Part shown: positions 42,208-54,395 of the stretch, one piece after another | How the letters are laid out: each line of letters starts with the position of its first letter | Numbering within the stretch: the stretch's first letter is position 1 | DNA from: Anaerolineae bacterium | GTDB taxonomy: Bacteria; Chloroflexota; Anaerolineae; 4572-78; J111 | DNA length: 64,000 nt | Assembly (NCBI GenBank): GCA_023151115.1 | Contig: JAKLJP010000004.1 | Span: 216,940 to 280,939 of the forward strand | Direction of reading: 5' to 3' | Made by a program: the position numbers and the translations under genes | Notes under the pieces: generated by a model | Seen by the model: only the letters and a program-made list of their open reading frames with translations | What the model was told of the DNA's origin: nothing | Databases searched by the model: none

Positions 42208-42405
42208 TTACCCCTCTTTCTTCAGCACAGGCAGGCCATTGGCTGTCTCGGCTACTTTATAGCCGCTGGGCACAGCGTCGAGTTGGCCCTCTTTTGCTTC
42301 TTTGGCAAAGAAATAGATGGTGCTTTTGCGCCCGTTTTTCAAGGTGGTTTCGCGGCTGTGCAAATAGTACACATTTCCGCGAGAGTTTTTGTAACTAAAA
42401 GCCAT
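42208..42405 (-). CDS. Small conserved-looking protein, unknown function
   Basis: 65 residues with AAGGAGACAAC before the ATG. The sequence opens MAFSYKNSRGNVYYLHS, continues GRKSTIYFFAKEAKEG and ends GLPVLKKEG. It reads as a compact beta-rich basic domain. No known family assigned by me. It has its own sigma70-type promoter and a terminator, so it is a free-standing gene. Confidence 0.75.
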   Translation of the reverse strand: MAFSYKNSRGNVYYLHSRETTLKNGRKSTIYFFAKEAKEGQLDAVPSGYKVAETANGLPVLKKEG

Positions 42406-42528
42406 AATGTTGTCTCCTTCCTTAGCTATTTGATTAAGCCGGCATCGCTTAATCTGAATTAGTTTTTTTTGATCAATAATTGCTTGATCTTGTCTTTAAT
42501 CGAGAACCGCCCTATTCTCTACAAATGT

Positions 42529-42557
42529 AGTATAGCATAAAATTTACATAATGTCTA
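42529..42557 (-). promoter_or_regulatory. Promoter of the 65-residue protein gene
   Basis: Minus-strand TAGACA (42552-42557), 17-nt spacer, TATACT (42529-42534). The -35 lies in the last codons of the upstream lipoprotein gene. Confidence 0.6.
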
Positions 42558-43122
42558 CAAGCCAAAGAAAACTTGTAGGGTGGGGAGGAATGGCGCCCTG
42601 GGGAGCGGGCGTGATTTGCAACTCGATATTGCCACCTTCGATGCGGGCGTAGAAGATACTGGTTTGCTGAGACTGCTCATCCTGGGCGATGATGATAGCC
42701 AGCAAAGTTTGTTTATCGCCTTCCCTTTTGCTAAAAAGGCAAAAGGCGCCGTCGCTGCCGGCATTAGCCTGATCGGCCACGCAGCCTTGCTGGCTGGCAT
42801 CGCCGCCTTCCATCTGGACGGTTTGCCAGCCGTTGGTCTGCATCAGTTCTGCGGTGTAAAAACTCTTGACTTCAGCCGGGGTTTTGGAGGTGGTAAAGGC
42901 GATATAATTAACCCCGCTTTTAGCGATGGCCTGGATCATCAACTGAAAGACCAGCGGTATTTCCAGGTCGGCTTTGGTCGTCCCCTCCAGCGGCGGCACA
43001 TCCGACCACAACTCGCTCACCGTGCCGGCCGACCCGCTGAGGCCCAGCCAGGAATTAAGCACCCCACAGCCCAGCGTGAACAGCATGAGGGTTGCCAGAA
43101 AAAGTACAAATCCTCTTTTCAT
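42544..43122 (-). CDS. Putative lipoprotein, unknown function
   Basis: 192 residues from the ATG at 43122, which has AGGAGG just upstream. A signal peptide ends in lipobox LFTLGC. The mature part has DVPPLEG, a helix PLVFQLMIQAIAKSG and the pattern TPAEVKSFYTAELMQTNGW, which resembles proteins that bind small ligands on the cell surface. Two further Cys (QQGC, FCLF) could form a disulfide. Family not recognised. Confidence 0.75.
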   Translation of the reverse strand: MKRGFVLFLATLMLFTLGCGVLNSWLGLSGSAGTVSELWSDVPPLEGTTKADLEIPLVFQLMIQAIAKSGVNYIAFTTSKTPAEVKSFYTAELMQTNGWQTVQMEGGDASQQGCVADQANAGSDGAFCLFSKREGDKQTLLAIIIAQDEQSQQTSIFYARIEGGNIELQITPAPQGAIPPHPTSFLWLVDIM

Positions 43123-43142
43123 GATACCTCCTGTGAAAATAA

Positions 43143-43330
43143 TAAACAATAAACGGTAGACGGTAAACAGGGGTTATACGACTCTGCTACCTTACTACCT
43201 GCTACCTTTTTCATCATTGGTGGCGTGCCACAGATTCGTGAACACTCCTGTAAAAATAAAGATGCGATGACGAGTGAGGCGAAGATGTGAGAAGCTTATT
43301 CGCCTCTTCGTGTCCTCGCCTCATTTTCAC
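43143..43330. repeat. Two phrase-like repeats in the gap upstream of the lipoprotein gene
   Basis: At 43143-43215 GGTAGACGGTAAAC is answered by CTACCTTACTACCTGC. At 43260-43330 GATGCGATGACGAG and GAGGCGAAGATG are answered by CGCCTCTTCGTG and CCTCGCCTC. These match the two units at 2401-2691 in kind and in order. Confidence 0.6.
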
Positions 43331-43348
43331 TCAAGATAACATAGCCTC

Positions 43349-43740
43349 TCAGATACGATAGTCAAGTGATTGGAGCCGAAAATAGGTGTTGCAGAGTTCG
43401 TCGTGGGTATCGCGTTCCAAGTGTTGGGCCAACACTTCAATGGACAGACTGGCCCCCAAGTCGATGAGGCCCTGGACCAAAACCACCCCCAGCACCAGCA
43501 GGGTAATGGTCAACAACCGGCCTCGGTCGGGCGCGACCTGCAAAACCTCGTCAAAGGCCAACTCGGTTAGACGAGGAGGTGAGCGCAAACAAGCCGTTGC
43601 TGATAAGGGTCGCCAAGATAAAGCTGGACAGAAACAGTGGATAACGAGCCAGATGAGAGATAATCCAGCGGATTGGCCCGCGCTGATTATAGCGGTATTC
43701 GCCGGCAACGGTAAATTCGCGTTTGAGTACAAGCTACTCC
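43349..43740 (-). pseudogene. Remnant of an ABC exporter transmembrane domain
   Basis: Two frames join to give the N-terminal part of an MsbA/LmrA-like half transporter. One reads RGPIRWIISHLARYPLF and continues LFLSSFILATLISNGLFA. After a frameshift near 43575 the other gives RLTELAFDEVLQVAPDRG, a hydrophobic helix, and LSIEVLAQHLERDTHDEL. There is no ATPase domain. Both ends stop at phrase-like repeats. Confidence 0.6.
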
Positions 43741-43858
43741 TGAAGAAGGAACTGAGGGAATTGAGGGAACTTGAAGGAACTGGGGAGGTTTTATTCCGCC
43801 GTTCCAACGAGTTATTTTAGCCCCCTTATTTTGTCGAAAAAGGGCTACTACTGGGTCA

Positions 43859-44027
43859 TATCATTTCGAGACCGAAGAGCCTGCCCTGAGCGAAGTCGAA
43901 GGGTCGAGAAATCCTCAGGGCACAACAGCAAAAGTAAGGTTGTAGAAGATTTCTCCCTGCGGTCGAAACCTGTCCCACCCCTTCGGGTGCGCCGAAGGGC
44001 GTGAGCTTGTCGAATGGATGACATGGC
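43859..44027. repeat. TCATTTCGA-family element, copy 4, with CCCCTTCGGGTG insertion
   Basis: Left end TCATTTCGAGACCGAAGAG, inner GGTCGAGAAATC and GATTTCTCCC arms, and the words CCTGAGCGAAGTCGAAGGG and GTGAGCTTGTCGAA. The 26-base word at 43976-44001 is identical to 22319-22344. It overlaps no confirmed gene; spurious ORFs here contain the PERSRRV string. Confidence 0.65.
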
Positions 44028-44039
44028 TGAGCAGTTACG

Positions 44040-45116
44040 TCAGGAATTATTGGCCGCAGGTTGGATTTTGCCGAAGGTGGTTTTGTCAAACCAGTTCTTG
44101 AACCAGTCACATAGGAGCTTTTTATCCGGGTCGGGCAAAAAGGCGGCTTCGGCGGCGTTGAGGGTCATCTGGCGCAGCTCGCGGAAGGGAACGCCGATAC
44201 CGCGATTGGCCACTAAAAATTCATCGGTGAGGGTGGTATTGGAGATGGAGGGGTCATCGGTGTTGATGGTGACGGGGATGCCAAGCTGGTGAAAGGCAAA
44301 CAGAGGGTGCTGAGAAAAGCGGGGAATGAGGCCGGTTTGCAGGTTGCTGGTGGGGCACATTTCCAGGGTGATGCGCTCGCTGCGCAGTAGTTCGATGATT
44401 TTATCATTGCGGCGGGCTTGGACTCCGTGGCCAATACGATCAGCCCCCAAATCCCGGATGGCCTCGACAATGTTGGTAGGCGGGCCGGCTTCGGCGGCGT
44501 GGACGGTAATGTGCAGCCCCTGGCTTTTGGCCCATTGAAACACTTTGCTGAATTTGGCAGCAGAATAGGTGATTTCATCACCGGCCAGGTCGAGGGCAAC
44601 AATGCCCTGCTGTTGGCGCGAGACGGCGATTTCGGCCAGTTTGTGGGCGTACTGTGGTTCGTGCCGGCCAATCTGAACAATCAGGCGCACCTGGATGCCA
44701 TGTTTGCGCTGGGCTTCATTTGTCGCTTCGATGACCCAATCGGTAACGTCTTCAAAACTGAAGCCCTGATTGTGGCCCAGGGCTACCGGATTGAAGCGCA
44801 GTTCCAGGTAACGCACATTGTCGGCGGCGGCGTCGGCAATGGCTTCGGAGGCTACCCGGAGAACCGCTTCGCGGCTGGAATAGAACTGGCGCAGCAGTTT
44901 GAACTTATTCAAAAAGCCCTGAAAGTCGTAAGCATCGCCATCAACCACCTGCACTAACGGGCGTAACTCGTCCAGACTCCAGGTGGGCAGGTCTACAGCG
45001 TGCTCCTGGGCAATTTCAGCCAGAGTTGACAGGCGCAAACTGCCTTCCAGATGGCGATGCAGATCAATTTTAGGCAAATTAAAGAGAACGGTTCTTAGGT
45101 CGCGTTGTTTTTCCAC
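44040..45116 (-). CDS. add: Adenosine deaminase
   Basis: 358 residues from a GTG start; no nearby ATG fits. Metal and catalytic motifs: LPKIDLHRHLEGSLR (both His ligands), HAAEAG (His and catalytic Glu), GADRIGHGV, and TINTDDPSI (metal Asp). Usual length. Converts adenosine to inosine in purine salvage. The gene lies downstream of the GAF kinase on the same strand but has a separate gap. Confidence 0.9.
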   Translation of the reverse strand: MEKQRDLRTVLFNLPKIDLHRHLEGSLRLSTLAEIAQEHAVDLPTWSLDELRPLVQVVDGDAYDFQGFLNKFKLLRQFYSSREAVLRVASEAIADAAADNVRYLELRFNPVALGHNQGFSFEDVTDWVIEATNEAQRKHGIQVRLIVQIGRHEPQYAHKLAEIAVSRQQQGIVALDLAGDEITYSAAKFSKVFQWAKSQGLHITVHAAEAGPPTNIVEAIRDLGADRIGHGVQARRNDKIIELLRSERITLEMCPTSNLQTGLIPRFSQHPLFAFHQLGIPVTINTDDPSISNTTLTDEFLVANRGIGVPFRELRQMTLNAAEAAFLPDPDKKLLCDWFKNWFDKTTFGKIQPAANNS

Positions 45117-45205
45117 TAATCCAGCTTATAGAGCAATTTTGTTCCCAAACTTACGTGTAGCGTGGGGACAAGATTGCCGTAATCATATTGTTTCCACTGA
45201 TCCAA

Positions 45206-48200
45206 TTATTCCGGCTCGTGGCCGTTGTTTTGCGTAAGGGGCAGCCAAAAGAAAAAAGTGCTGCCTTGATTGAGTTGGCTTTCGACGGCCACCCGGCCTT
45301 GGTGGGCTTCGACAATTTGCTTGACAATAGCCAGACCCAGGCCCGAACCCTTGTACTGGCGCGAACCAACTGGACGTCCAGCCTGGTAAAACTTGTCAAA
45401 AATCCGGTCTAATGCCTCTGGAGGAATCCCGGCCCCGTAATCCTGCACCGAAAACTTTACCGTTTCGCCGTCCAACTCGGCGGCAATTCTGATCTCACTG
45501 TCGGGCCGGCTAAATTTAATAGCGTTGCCGATGAGGTTATCAAATACCTGGCCGACTCGATCAACATCTACTAACAGAGGAGGCAAATCGGGCGGGCTGA
45601 CAGCCACCAATTGGATGTCAAATTTGGCGGCGCTGGCGGTAGCTCCCTCAATGGCCTGGGTGATGAGTTGATCGGGGCTGATTAAGTCAAAGCGCAGGTG
45701 GCCCGATTCGATTTTTTGCATCGAGACAATATCTTCAACCAGGCGAATGATCGCAAAAGTTTTTTGCGAGATCAACTCCAGTTTCTCTTTCATCACCGGC
45801 GACAAATCACCCAACTCACCTTCCAAAATCAACTCGATATAAGCGCGAATAAAGGTGAGTGGAGTGCGGAGTTCATGCGAAACATTTTGGACAAATTCCG
45901 ATTTTAAGCGATTGGCCTCCTGAACTTCTTCCAGGGCAGCCTCCAGCTCGATAGCTCGCTGCTCTAGGTTAGCATAGAGGCGGATGTTTTCAATGGCTGT
46001 CGAAATTTGGGCGGCGGTAATGGTTAACAGACGGCCTTCCGCCGGCCCAAAAACGTTTGGTTCGTGATCGTCAATAGCCAGAGCGCCCAAAAGATGATCC
46101 TTGACAATTAAGGGCACAATCATGACTGAACGTATCGGTAAAGAGTCAGCCGTGAGATTATTGCTGGCGGACGACAGGTTTAGCCGGTCTGAACCGATTT
46201 CGTTCAGCAAATCAGGAACATGAATTGGCTGTAACTTTTCAGCCAGACCTTCGGCCAGTTTGGTCAAAACAGCGATAGCGGAGGAATTTTCTTTTCCCTC
46301 GTGCCAGCCGCTGCAAGCCTTTAAAATCAGGGTGTCGTGGTTGTCTACATTTTCTTGTAAAAAGAGGCTACAGCCGCTGCAATCCAGAGCGTGCCTCAAA
46401 ATGGTCACGGTAGACCGGCTCACCTGGTCCAGGTCTATCACTTTGGTCATCTGGTCGGCAAAGGTGTAGAGGGTTGACACTTCGGCCAGGCGTTGGTTGG
46501 TTTCGTTGAACAGGCGGGCATTATAAATAGCTACAGCGGCCTGACTGGCAAAAGCCGAGAGCAAGGCTTCGTCTTCGGTGGTAAAAGCGCCGCCCCCAAC
46601 TTTATTGGCAACCTCCAAGACCCCAATCGCCTCGTTTTTGACAATCAAAGGGATGGCGATTAAGTTGGTAATAAGCTGAGAGCGGGGTGAAAAGTGTACA
46701 AATCTATCATCTTGAGCAACATCATTGATGCGTAACGGCTGGCGATGTTTGAAAGTCCAGCCGACAGTTCCTTCACCATATTGATAAACCGGCACAGGTT
46801 CATGGGACACCGGACCGGTACTATAAGAAGCTGTTTCTCGAATGGGTTGGTTTTCGTTGCCGCCCAGATACACGCTGGTGTATTCGGCCTTAAGCAAAGC
46901 GCCGACACGCTGAACAATCGTATTCAAAATGTCCTGCAAATCCAGGGTGTTGATAATCCGGCTGGCTTCGAGCAGACCGGCCAGTTGCTCGATATGGCTC
47001 TGTGTTTCGCTAAACAAACGAGCGTTTTCAATGGCAATGGCTACTGATGAGGCAATAAATTCCAGGGTCACTTCGTCGTCACGGCTAAAAGGCCGACCGT
47101 CTTGCCGGTTGATGGCTTCCATCACGCCGAGGATCTTACCGTGAATCTGTACCGGCACGGCCAGCAAAGAACGAGTTTTGAAATCAATGGCGGCATCAAT
47201 CTCGCTGAAGTGGCGCGAGTCCATCGCCACGTTGTCAACCCGGATGGTTTGCCCGGTTTCGACGACCGACCAGGCAATACCCTGACCGGGTTTGAGGGTG
47301 AATGAAGTAATATTTTCCGAGCCGGGGCCGACGGCTACGGCAAACCGTAGTTCGTCATTTTCCAGCAGCATTAGCGAGACGCCTTCAACCTGAAAGAGGG
47401 CATTTACCCGGCCCAGAATATTGGGCAGCATCACATTTAAATCGTGAGAGCCAGAGATAACCGCCCCAATTTGGTTAAAAGCGCCCAGCTCAGCCATGCG
47501 CCGGTCCCGTTCTTCAAACAGGCGGGCATTTTCGATTGCAACCGCTAATTGGTCGGCGATAGTTTGCAGCAAAAAGAGGTCGTCGCTGCTGTACTTGTTG
47601 GGCAGGTCGCTTTGCACATCCAAAACACCCAAAATCTGGCCGCCCAGCACCAGGGGCACGGCCAGCTCCGACTGTGTTTCAACCGGCAGGTAGCCCAGCG
47701 GTTCATACCCGCTTTGGGCTATATGATTGACCAGCATCGGTTCAACTGCCGCAGCTACCCGGCCAATGACAGTATCGTGATCAATGGCTAGACTGGAAAA
47801 GTTGGGTGAAAGCGCTTTGACATTAATATTAGACGCAGCTTTGAGGGTAATATGGGTTTCGGTGGTATCAATTAAGAATATAGAAGTGAACTTGTATTCA
47901 AAATCCTGGCTCAAGCTCTGAACCGCATAATTGAGGAGGGTATCCAGGTCTAAAATGGCAGCTATGCGCCGGCTCAACTGGGCTACAGTTTCAAGCTGTT
48001 TGTTTTTTTGACGGATATGACGAGTGCGTGGTTCTTCCAGGAACGTTTCGATGGCGCTGGGGAGTAAGCGCATAAAGCCGATATAGACGGCGGGGGGATC
48101 GGCCTCGGGCAAAGGATAAAACATAAGTTCGATGGGCTTGAGGTGATGCCCTGTTTGCAGCATGAGGGCCAGCGAAGGGATTGTTTGCAGATAACCGCTG

Positions 48201-48424
48201 CCTAACTGTATTAACAGAGGGCGTAGTTTGTCCTGATTGGCCAGATCAAAGAGATTCAGCAGTGGGGTATGTTCCAGCAGTGCGGGGACTAGCCCTGCCA
48301 GTTCGGCTAGTTCGGTACAAGGAGGCAGCAGGTTAAATTGGTCATCCAGAAGGAATTGTCGCCAGCCTGAGTAAGCAAAAAACTGAGTGCTATCTTTGGT
48401 AAAAACAGCCGGGGCCATTGCCAT
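45206..48424 (-). CDS. Multi-GAF sensor histidine kinase
   Basis: 1072 residues with no membrane helices. An N-terminal PAS-like region (about 1-135) is followed by four GAF domains (about 150-310, 325-475, 490-640, 665-825) and a short coiled coil. HisKA follows with His850 in FVQNVSHELRTPL, then a HATPase domain with NLIGNAIKFSRP, DYGAGIPP and KGSGLGLAIVKQIVEAH. Four different GAF pockets suggest integration of several cytosolic signals or redox/nitric-oxide-type ligands. It is preceded by two small membrane-protein genes, its ATG following the stop of the second directly. Confidence 0.9.
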   Translation of the reverse strand: MAMAPAVFTKDSTQFFAYSGWRQFLLDDQFNLLPPCTELAELAGLVPALLEHTPLLNLFDLANQDKLRPLLIQLGSGYLQTIPSLALMLQTGHHLKPIELMFYPLPEADPPAVYIGFMRLLPSAIETFLEEPRTRHIRQKNKQLETVAQLSRRIAAILDLDTLLNYAVQSLSQDFEYKFTSIFLIDTTETHITLKAASNINVKALSPNFSSLAIDHDTVIGRVAAAVEPMLVNHIAQSGYEPLGYLPVETQSELAVPLVLGGQILGVLDVQSDLPNKYSSDDLFLLQTIADQLAVAIENARLFEERDRRMAELGAFNQIGAVISGSHDLNVMLPNILGRVNALFQVEGVSLMLLENDELRFAVAVGPGSENITSFTLKPGQGIAWSVVETGQTIRVDNVAMDSRHFSEIDAAIDFKTRSLLAVPVQIHGKILGVMEAINRQDGRPFSRDDEVTLEFIASSVAIAIENARLFSETQSHIEQLAGLLEASRIINTLDLQDILNTIVQRVGALLKAEYTSVYLGGNENQPIRETASYSTGPVSHEPVPVYQYGEGTVGWTFKHRQPLRINDVAQDDRFVHFSPRSQLITNLIAIPLIVKNEAIGVLEVANKVGGGAFTTEDEALLSAFASQAAVAIYNARLFNETNQRLAEVSTLYTFADQMTKVIDLDQVSRSTVTILRHALDCSGCSLFLQENVDNHDTLILKACSGWHEGKENSSAIAVLTKLAEGLAEKLQPIHVPDLLNEIGSDRLNLSSASNNLTADSLPIRSVMIVPLIVKDHLLGALAIDDHEPNVFGPAEGRLLTITAAQISTAIENIRLYANLEQRAIELEAALEEVQEANRLKSEFVQNVSHELRTPLTFIRAYIELILEGELGDLSPVMKEKLELISQKTFAIIRLVEDIVSMQKIESGHLRFDLISPDQLITQAIEGATASAAKFDIQLVAVSPPDLPPLLVDVDRVGQVFDNLIGNAIKFSRPDSEIRIAAELDGETVKFSVQDYGAGIPPEALDRIFDKFYQAGRPVGSRQYKGSGLGLAIVKQIVEAHQGRVAVESQLNQGSTFFFWLPLTQNNGHEPE

Positions 48425-48763
48425 TTATCCGTTACGTTCCATTACCAACCAGCTCCAATAACGCCAGGTAATTACCAGGCCAATGGTCACGCCAATAGTA
48501 ACTGGTACGTAATAAACGAGCAGCACAAACCAGGAGGAAAGGAGCCAGGTTTGGACATTGGCTGGCATTAAATCGGCGGCCATAACCAGGAGTTGGGCAA
48601 TCCACCCGATGAGCAAAAGGACCAGGGCCACATAATAATAACGATATTGAGGCCGCATCTTTATCACCGAGCCAAATCTTTCGGAAAGTTTGGCCAGGAT
48701 ATAAAACAGAATCAGCACCGAGAGAGTTCCCAGTGTACCCAACAGCGCCCCCAGCGCAATCAA
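48425..48763 (-). CDS. Small membrane protein B coupled to the GAF kinase
   Basis: I choose a TTG at 48763: it overlaps the stop of the previous gene in TTGA and has GGGGG seven bases upstream, giving 112 residues. A frame from 48850 would overlap the previous gene by 91 bases. Three hydrophobic helices with a basic loop (KMRPQYRYYY) between the first and second. The stop directly abuts the kinase ATG. No family recognised; it could be a membrane anchor or input module for the soluble kinase. Confidence 0.65.
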   Translation of the reverse strand: MIALGALLGTLGTLSVLILFYILAKLSERFGSVIKMRPQYRYYYVALVLLLIGWIAQLLVMAADLMPANVQTWLLSSWFVLLVYYVPVTIGVTIGLVITWRYWSWLVMERNG

Positions 48764-49053
48764 GAGCGACCCCCAATCATGAGCCTTAATAAAAAGAGGC
48801 CAAATCCTCCTACTACCAAACCGCCCAAAAAGCGCAGAATATCCCCCCATAAATCACCCACAATTGTCGGGGCCAGAAAAGCATAGCGAACAGCCGCCAG
48901 GGCAAAAAGCGCAATAGGGACAAAAAATGAGGGATAATAAGAGCGCCGGCCCGATTTCTTTTGATAGAAACGGCCAATGGCAAATAAAAAAAAGAGGAGG
49001 ATACAAACCACTGCCCAGATGTAGATGGTTAAGATACTGCTCACAAGGTTCAT
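48760..49053 (-). CDS. Small membrane protein A coupled to the GAF kinase
   Basis: 97 residues, three predicted helices (about 8-30, 42-60, 70-92) with a Lys/Arg-rich loop QKKSGRRSYY. First gene of a tight three-gene set with protein B and the kinase. No known family recognised. Confidence 0.68.
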   Translation of the reverse strand: MNLVSSILTIYIWAVVCILLFFLFAIGRFYQKKSGRRSYYPSFFVPIALFALAAVRYAFLAPTIVGDLWGDILRFLGGLVVGGFGLFLLRLMIGGRS

Positions 49054-49179
49054 ACGTTTTTCTAATCCTGGTAGTTAGCTAGTCGCAGAACGAATGAGGC
49101 CCACCACGGGACCATTCCGAAACTCATCCTCACCGCTTGTAAAAGAACAAGTTTGCGAGATGGCGGGCAATTTGCGTTT

Positions 49180-49944
49180 TTAACGTTTAACAAAAGCTTC
49201 GACAAAAGAGTCGGCCATACGGCGTGGACTGCCGCTTAAAATACCTTCACGGCCCTCAAATTTAGATTGAACCTCAAGGCCATGCTCGGTAATTTCATAC
49301 TGTCGAATATCTTTAGCGTGGTCACTGCCGCGCATTTTTAATACCAAGAGCGCCTTGCGAATAGTTGACTCAATTTCCACATAGCGCAACATCAAGTAAG
49401 AGTCAACTACAAAACTGATACTATTATTTTCTGGGGATTCGCCTAACAAGACCGGACTTTCACGGGTGAAGACACTGGTTAAGCCCAGCCGTTTGAGGGC
49501 GTTGATAAAACCAAATTCGAGATTACGTAGTTCAACGGGGTCTTGAGTGAGACGGGCAAAGTGGGTAACACTATCAACCACTACTCGTCCAGCCCCCGAT
49601 TGATTGACATAACTTTCAATTATCCCGCCCACGCTCTCTACATCTAACCGGCTTACCTCGGGGCTGGTCATCACAACTTTTAGCAGCCCCTTTTTTTCCA
49701 AATCCACAAAATCCCAGCCAAAAGCAGCCGCATCGTGATAATATTGCTGAGGGAACTCCTCAAAAGTAATGATTAGCCCAGGCTCTTTGGCTTGAACAAT
49801 ACCGCTATAAATAAATTGCATGCCCAGTGTAGTTTTACCAGTACCCGGAGCGCCTTCTACTAAATTGGCAGTCCCTCTGACAAAACCACCCCCTAGCATT
49901 TCATCAAGACCGGTGATACCTGTTTTAACTCGATCCGTATCCAT
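49180..49944 (-). CDS. KaiC-like single-domain RecA-superfamily ATPase
   Basis: 254 residues. Opening TGITGLDEMLGGGFVRG is the KaiC/RadA entry motif. Walker A is GAPGTGKTT (31-39), the catalytic pair Glu62-Glu63 lies in ITFEEFP, and Walker B is RVVVDSVTHF. One domain only, without KaiC's C-terminal phosphorylation half. Such proteins serve signalling or gas-vesicle/stress roles in various bacteria; function not established. GGGAGC precedes the ATG. A putative winged-helix gene lies upstream on the same strand, separated by a terminator. Confidence 0.85.
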   Translation of the reverse strand: MDTDRVKTGITGLDEMLGGGFVRGTANLVEGAPGTGKTTLGMQFIYSGIVQAKEPGLIITFEEFPQQYYHDAAAFGWDFVDLEKKGLLKVVMTSPEVSRLDVESVGGIIESYVNQSGAGRVVVDSVTHFARLTQDPVELRNLEFGFINALKRLGLTSVFTRESPVLLGESPENNSISFVVDSYLMLRYVEIESTIRKALLVLKMRGSDHAKDIRQYEITEHGLEVQSKFEGREGILSGSPRRMADSFVEAFVKR

Positions 49945-50099
49945 ACCTAAGGCTCCCTTGTGTTGGAATATTTATTGAAGCTGGATAAAAGTAATACTTT
50001 TAGAAAGTTTGAGCACAATTTGGTCAGGTTAAGTGGTAATTTAATTAGCAAGTAGGGGGATGAGGATAAAAATAAATATCCCTTGGTTTAGATAACTAC

Positions 50100-50143
50100 A
50101 AAAAGGGCGGCAATACGGTTAATGAGCCATTCAAATTGCTGCC
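50100..50143 (-). terminator. Intrinsic terminator after the winged-helix gene
   Basis: Minus-strand GGCAGCAAT and ATTGCCGCC arms (one mismatch), 20-nt loop, then CTTTTTG. Confidence 0.65.
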
Positions 50144-50146
50144 GGG

Positions 50147-50524
50147 TTAACGCATGCCTCGAATAATGTGATAAACCGCTTTGACTCTAAAATGCCGATC
50201 TTCACACGCCAGAATAAACTGGTCTACCAAAGCGCGCATCTCCTCGTCGGTAGCAAGCGAATAAATAGCTGTGTTTTCTAATACTTTTTTACCCATAATA
50301 CCGCTCTCGACCAGATCTTCTAACTCGGGTTTTACGGCATCGGCATTCCTACCGGCGTATTTGGCAATATTTTCAACCGTATCAGCCGTATGAGGATTTT
50401 CATAAAAGAATCTGACCAGGTCCCATTTGATGAAAGAATTCACCTTTGTCTTGACAAAATCAAGCAGCGTGGGATCCATATCATCCATAAGTCGGGCCGT
50501 AAAGTCGTCGCCGTTCGCAGTCAA
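50147..50524 (-). CDS. Putative winged-helix protein linked to the KaiC-like gene
   Basis: 125 residues from a TTG at 50524 that has GGAGG eight bases upstream; the longer frame from 50542 would include the ribosome-binding site itself. Residues about 30-95 (FIKWDLVRFFYENPH, TVENIAKYAGRNADAVKPEL, LVESGIMGKK) form a helix-turn-helix with a wing. It may bind DNA or act as an adaptor. Placed next to a KaiC-like ATPase; a shared function is inference. Confidence 0.65.
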   Translation of the reverse strand: MTANGDDFTARLMDDMDPTLLDFVKTKVNSFIKWDLVRFFYENPHTADTVENIAKYAGRNADAVKPELEDLVESGIMGKKVLENTAIYSLATDEEMRALVDQFILACEDRHFRVKAVYHIIRGMR

Positions 50525-50703
50525 AGCCTGATCCTCCTTCAATCGTCAGAAGATTGTAACAGTTCGCAGGTGATGGGATTAGAGCTGAAATGCTTCTCTG
50601 ACTTGAGTTTTCATACCCCAAGGGAACAACCTTTAAGTTCTATGTTATCACTTTCGGGCAGAATTTGCAACAGGATCAAATAACTAATCTTGTAAATTTC
50701 ACA

Positions 50704-53823
<3,120 letters not shown>

Positions 53824-53872
53824 AATGGCCGTAAACTCCTGTTTGCCTCGAGTCAGGGAGGAAAACATAAAG

Positions 53873-53927
53873 CGTAAAACGTGATGTTTCTATTGCGACA
53901 TTTATCGCCAAATCATCACGTTTTACG
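53873..53927. repeat. 14-bp perfect inverted repeat upstream of secA
   Basis: CGTAAAACGTGATG (53873-53886) and CATCACGTTTTACG (53914-53927) around a 27-nt AT-rich loop. It belongs in style to the phrase-like repeats but could fold in the secA leader. Confidence 0.6.
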
Positions 53928-53989
53928 TATCAATTTCTGGTTAAAACGTGTATCAAAGTATTGTACCACAATTCACCACACTTCCCAAG

Positions 53990-54017
53990 AAAAAAAGAGC
54001 GCACTTTTCGGGCGCTC
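53990..54017 (-). terminator. Intrinsic terminator of the hepT/mntA remnant
   Basis: Minus-strand GAGCGC/GCGCTC arms with a 9-nt loop followed by seven T. Confidence 0.75.
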
Positions 54018-54050
54018 CTTACAAGGTTGTAGCTCAAAGTATGACTGTTT

Positions 54051-54395
54051 TTAATTTGTTATTTGCTTGTCTGTAAAGTTCAAAATATAGCTCACAAAGG
54101 TCTCAAAATCGTGCAGATTTTGTTGCAGAATATCGTAGAGTAGAGAGTCATCTACGTCCCAATAGACATGCACCACTCGATTACGAAAACTGACCATTTG
54201 GCGGAGGGTGGGCATGAAACTATCCGGTAATATCCAGACAACATTCGATAGAAACCTGAACAAATGCTTGGCGCTCTCAACTTTGGTGAAATCTTGAATA
54301 AACTCTTCCCTCGGATAATCAGCCAAAATAGAGAGTTTATTCTGGTAATTTCGCAGGTTATTCAGAATTGAGGCGAGTGTTTTTGGCTTGACCAC
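54051..54395 (-). pseudogene. HepT-like toxin with internal deletion
   Basis: From a GTG at 54395 with AAGG upstream, 114 residues. The HepT (DUF86) catalytic R-x4-H is intact in SFRNRVVHVYWDVDD. The start (LASILNNLRNYQNKLSILADY, FIQDFTKVESAKHLF) and end match the family, but the stretch between KHLF and LPDSFMPTL is about 25-30 residues shorter than usual. The RNase fold is therefore probably broken. It overlaps the end of the mntA remnant, as in intact hepT-mntA modules. Confidence 0.65.

Noticed and set aside
43771..44004. Plus-strand ORF containing ACPERSRRVEK
   Set aside because: It is a translation of the TCATTTCGA-family repeat; the PERSRRV string is typical of repeat-derived spurious ORFs.
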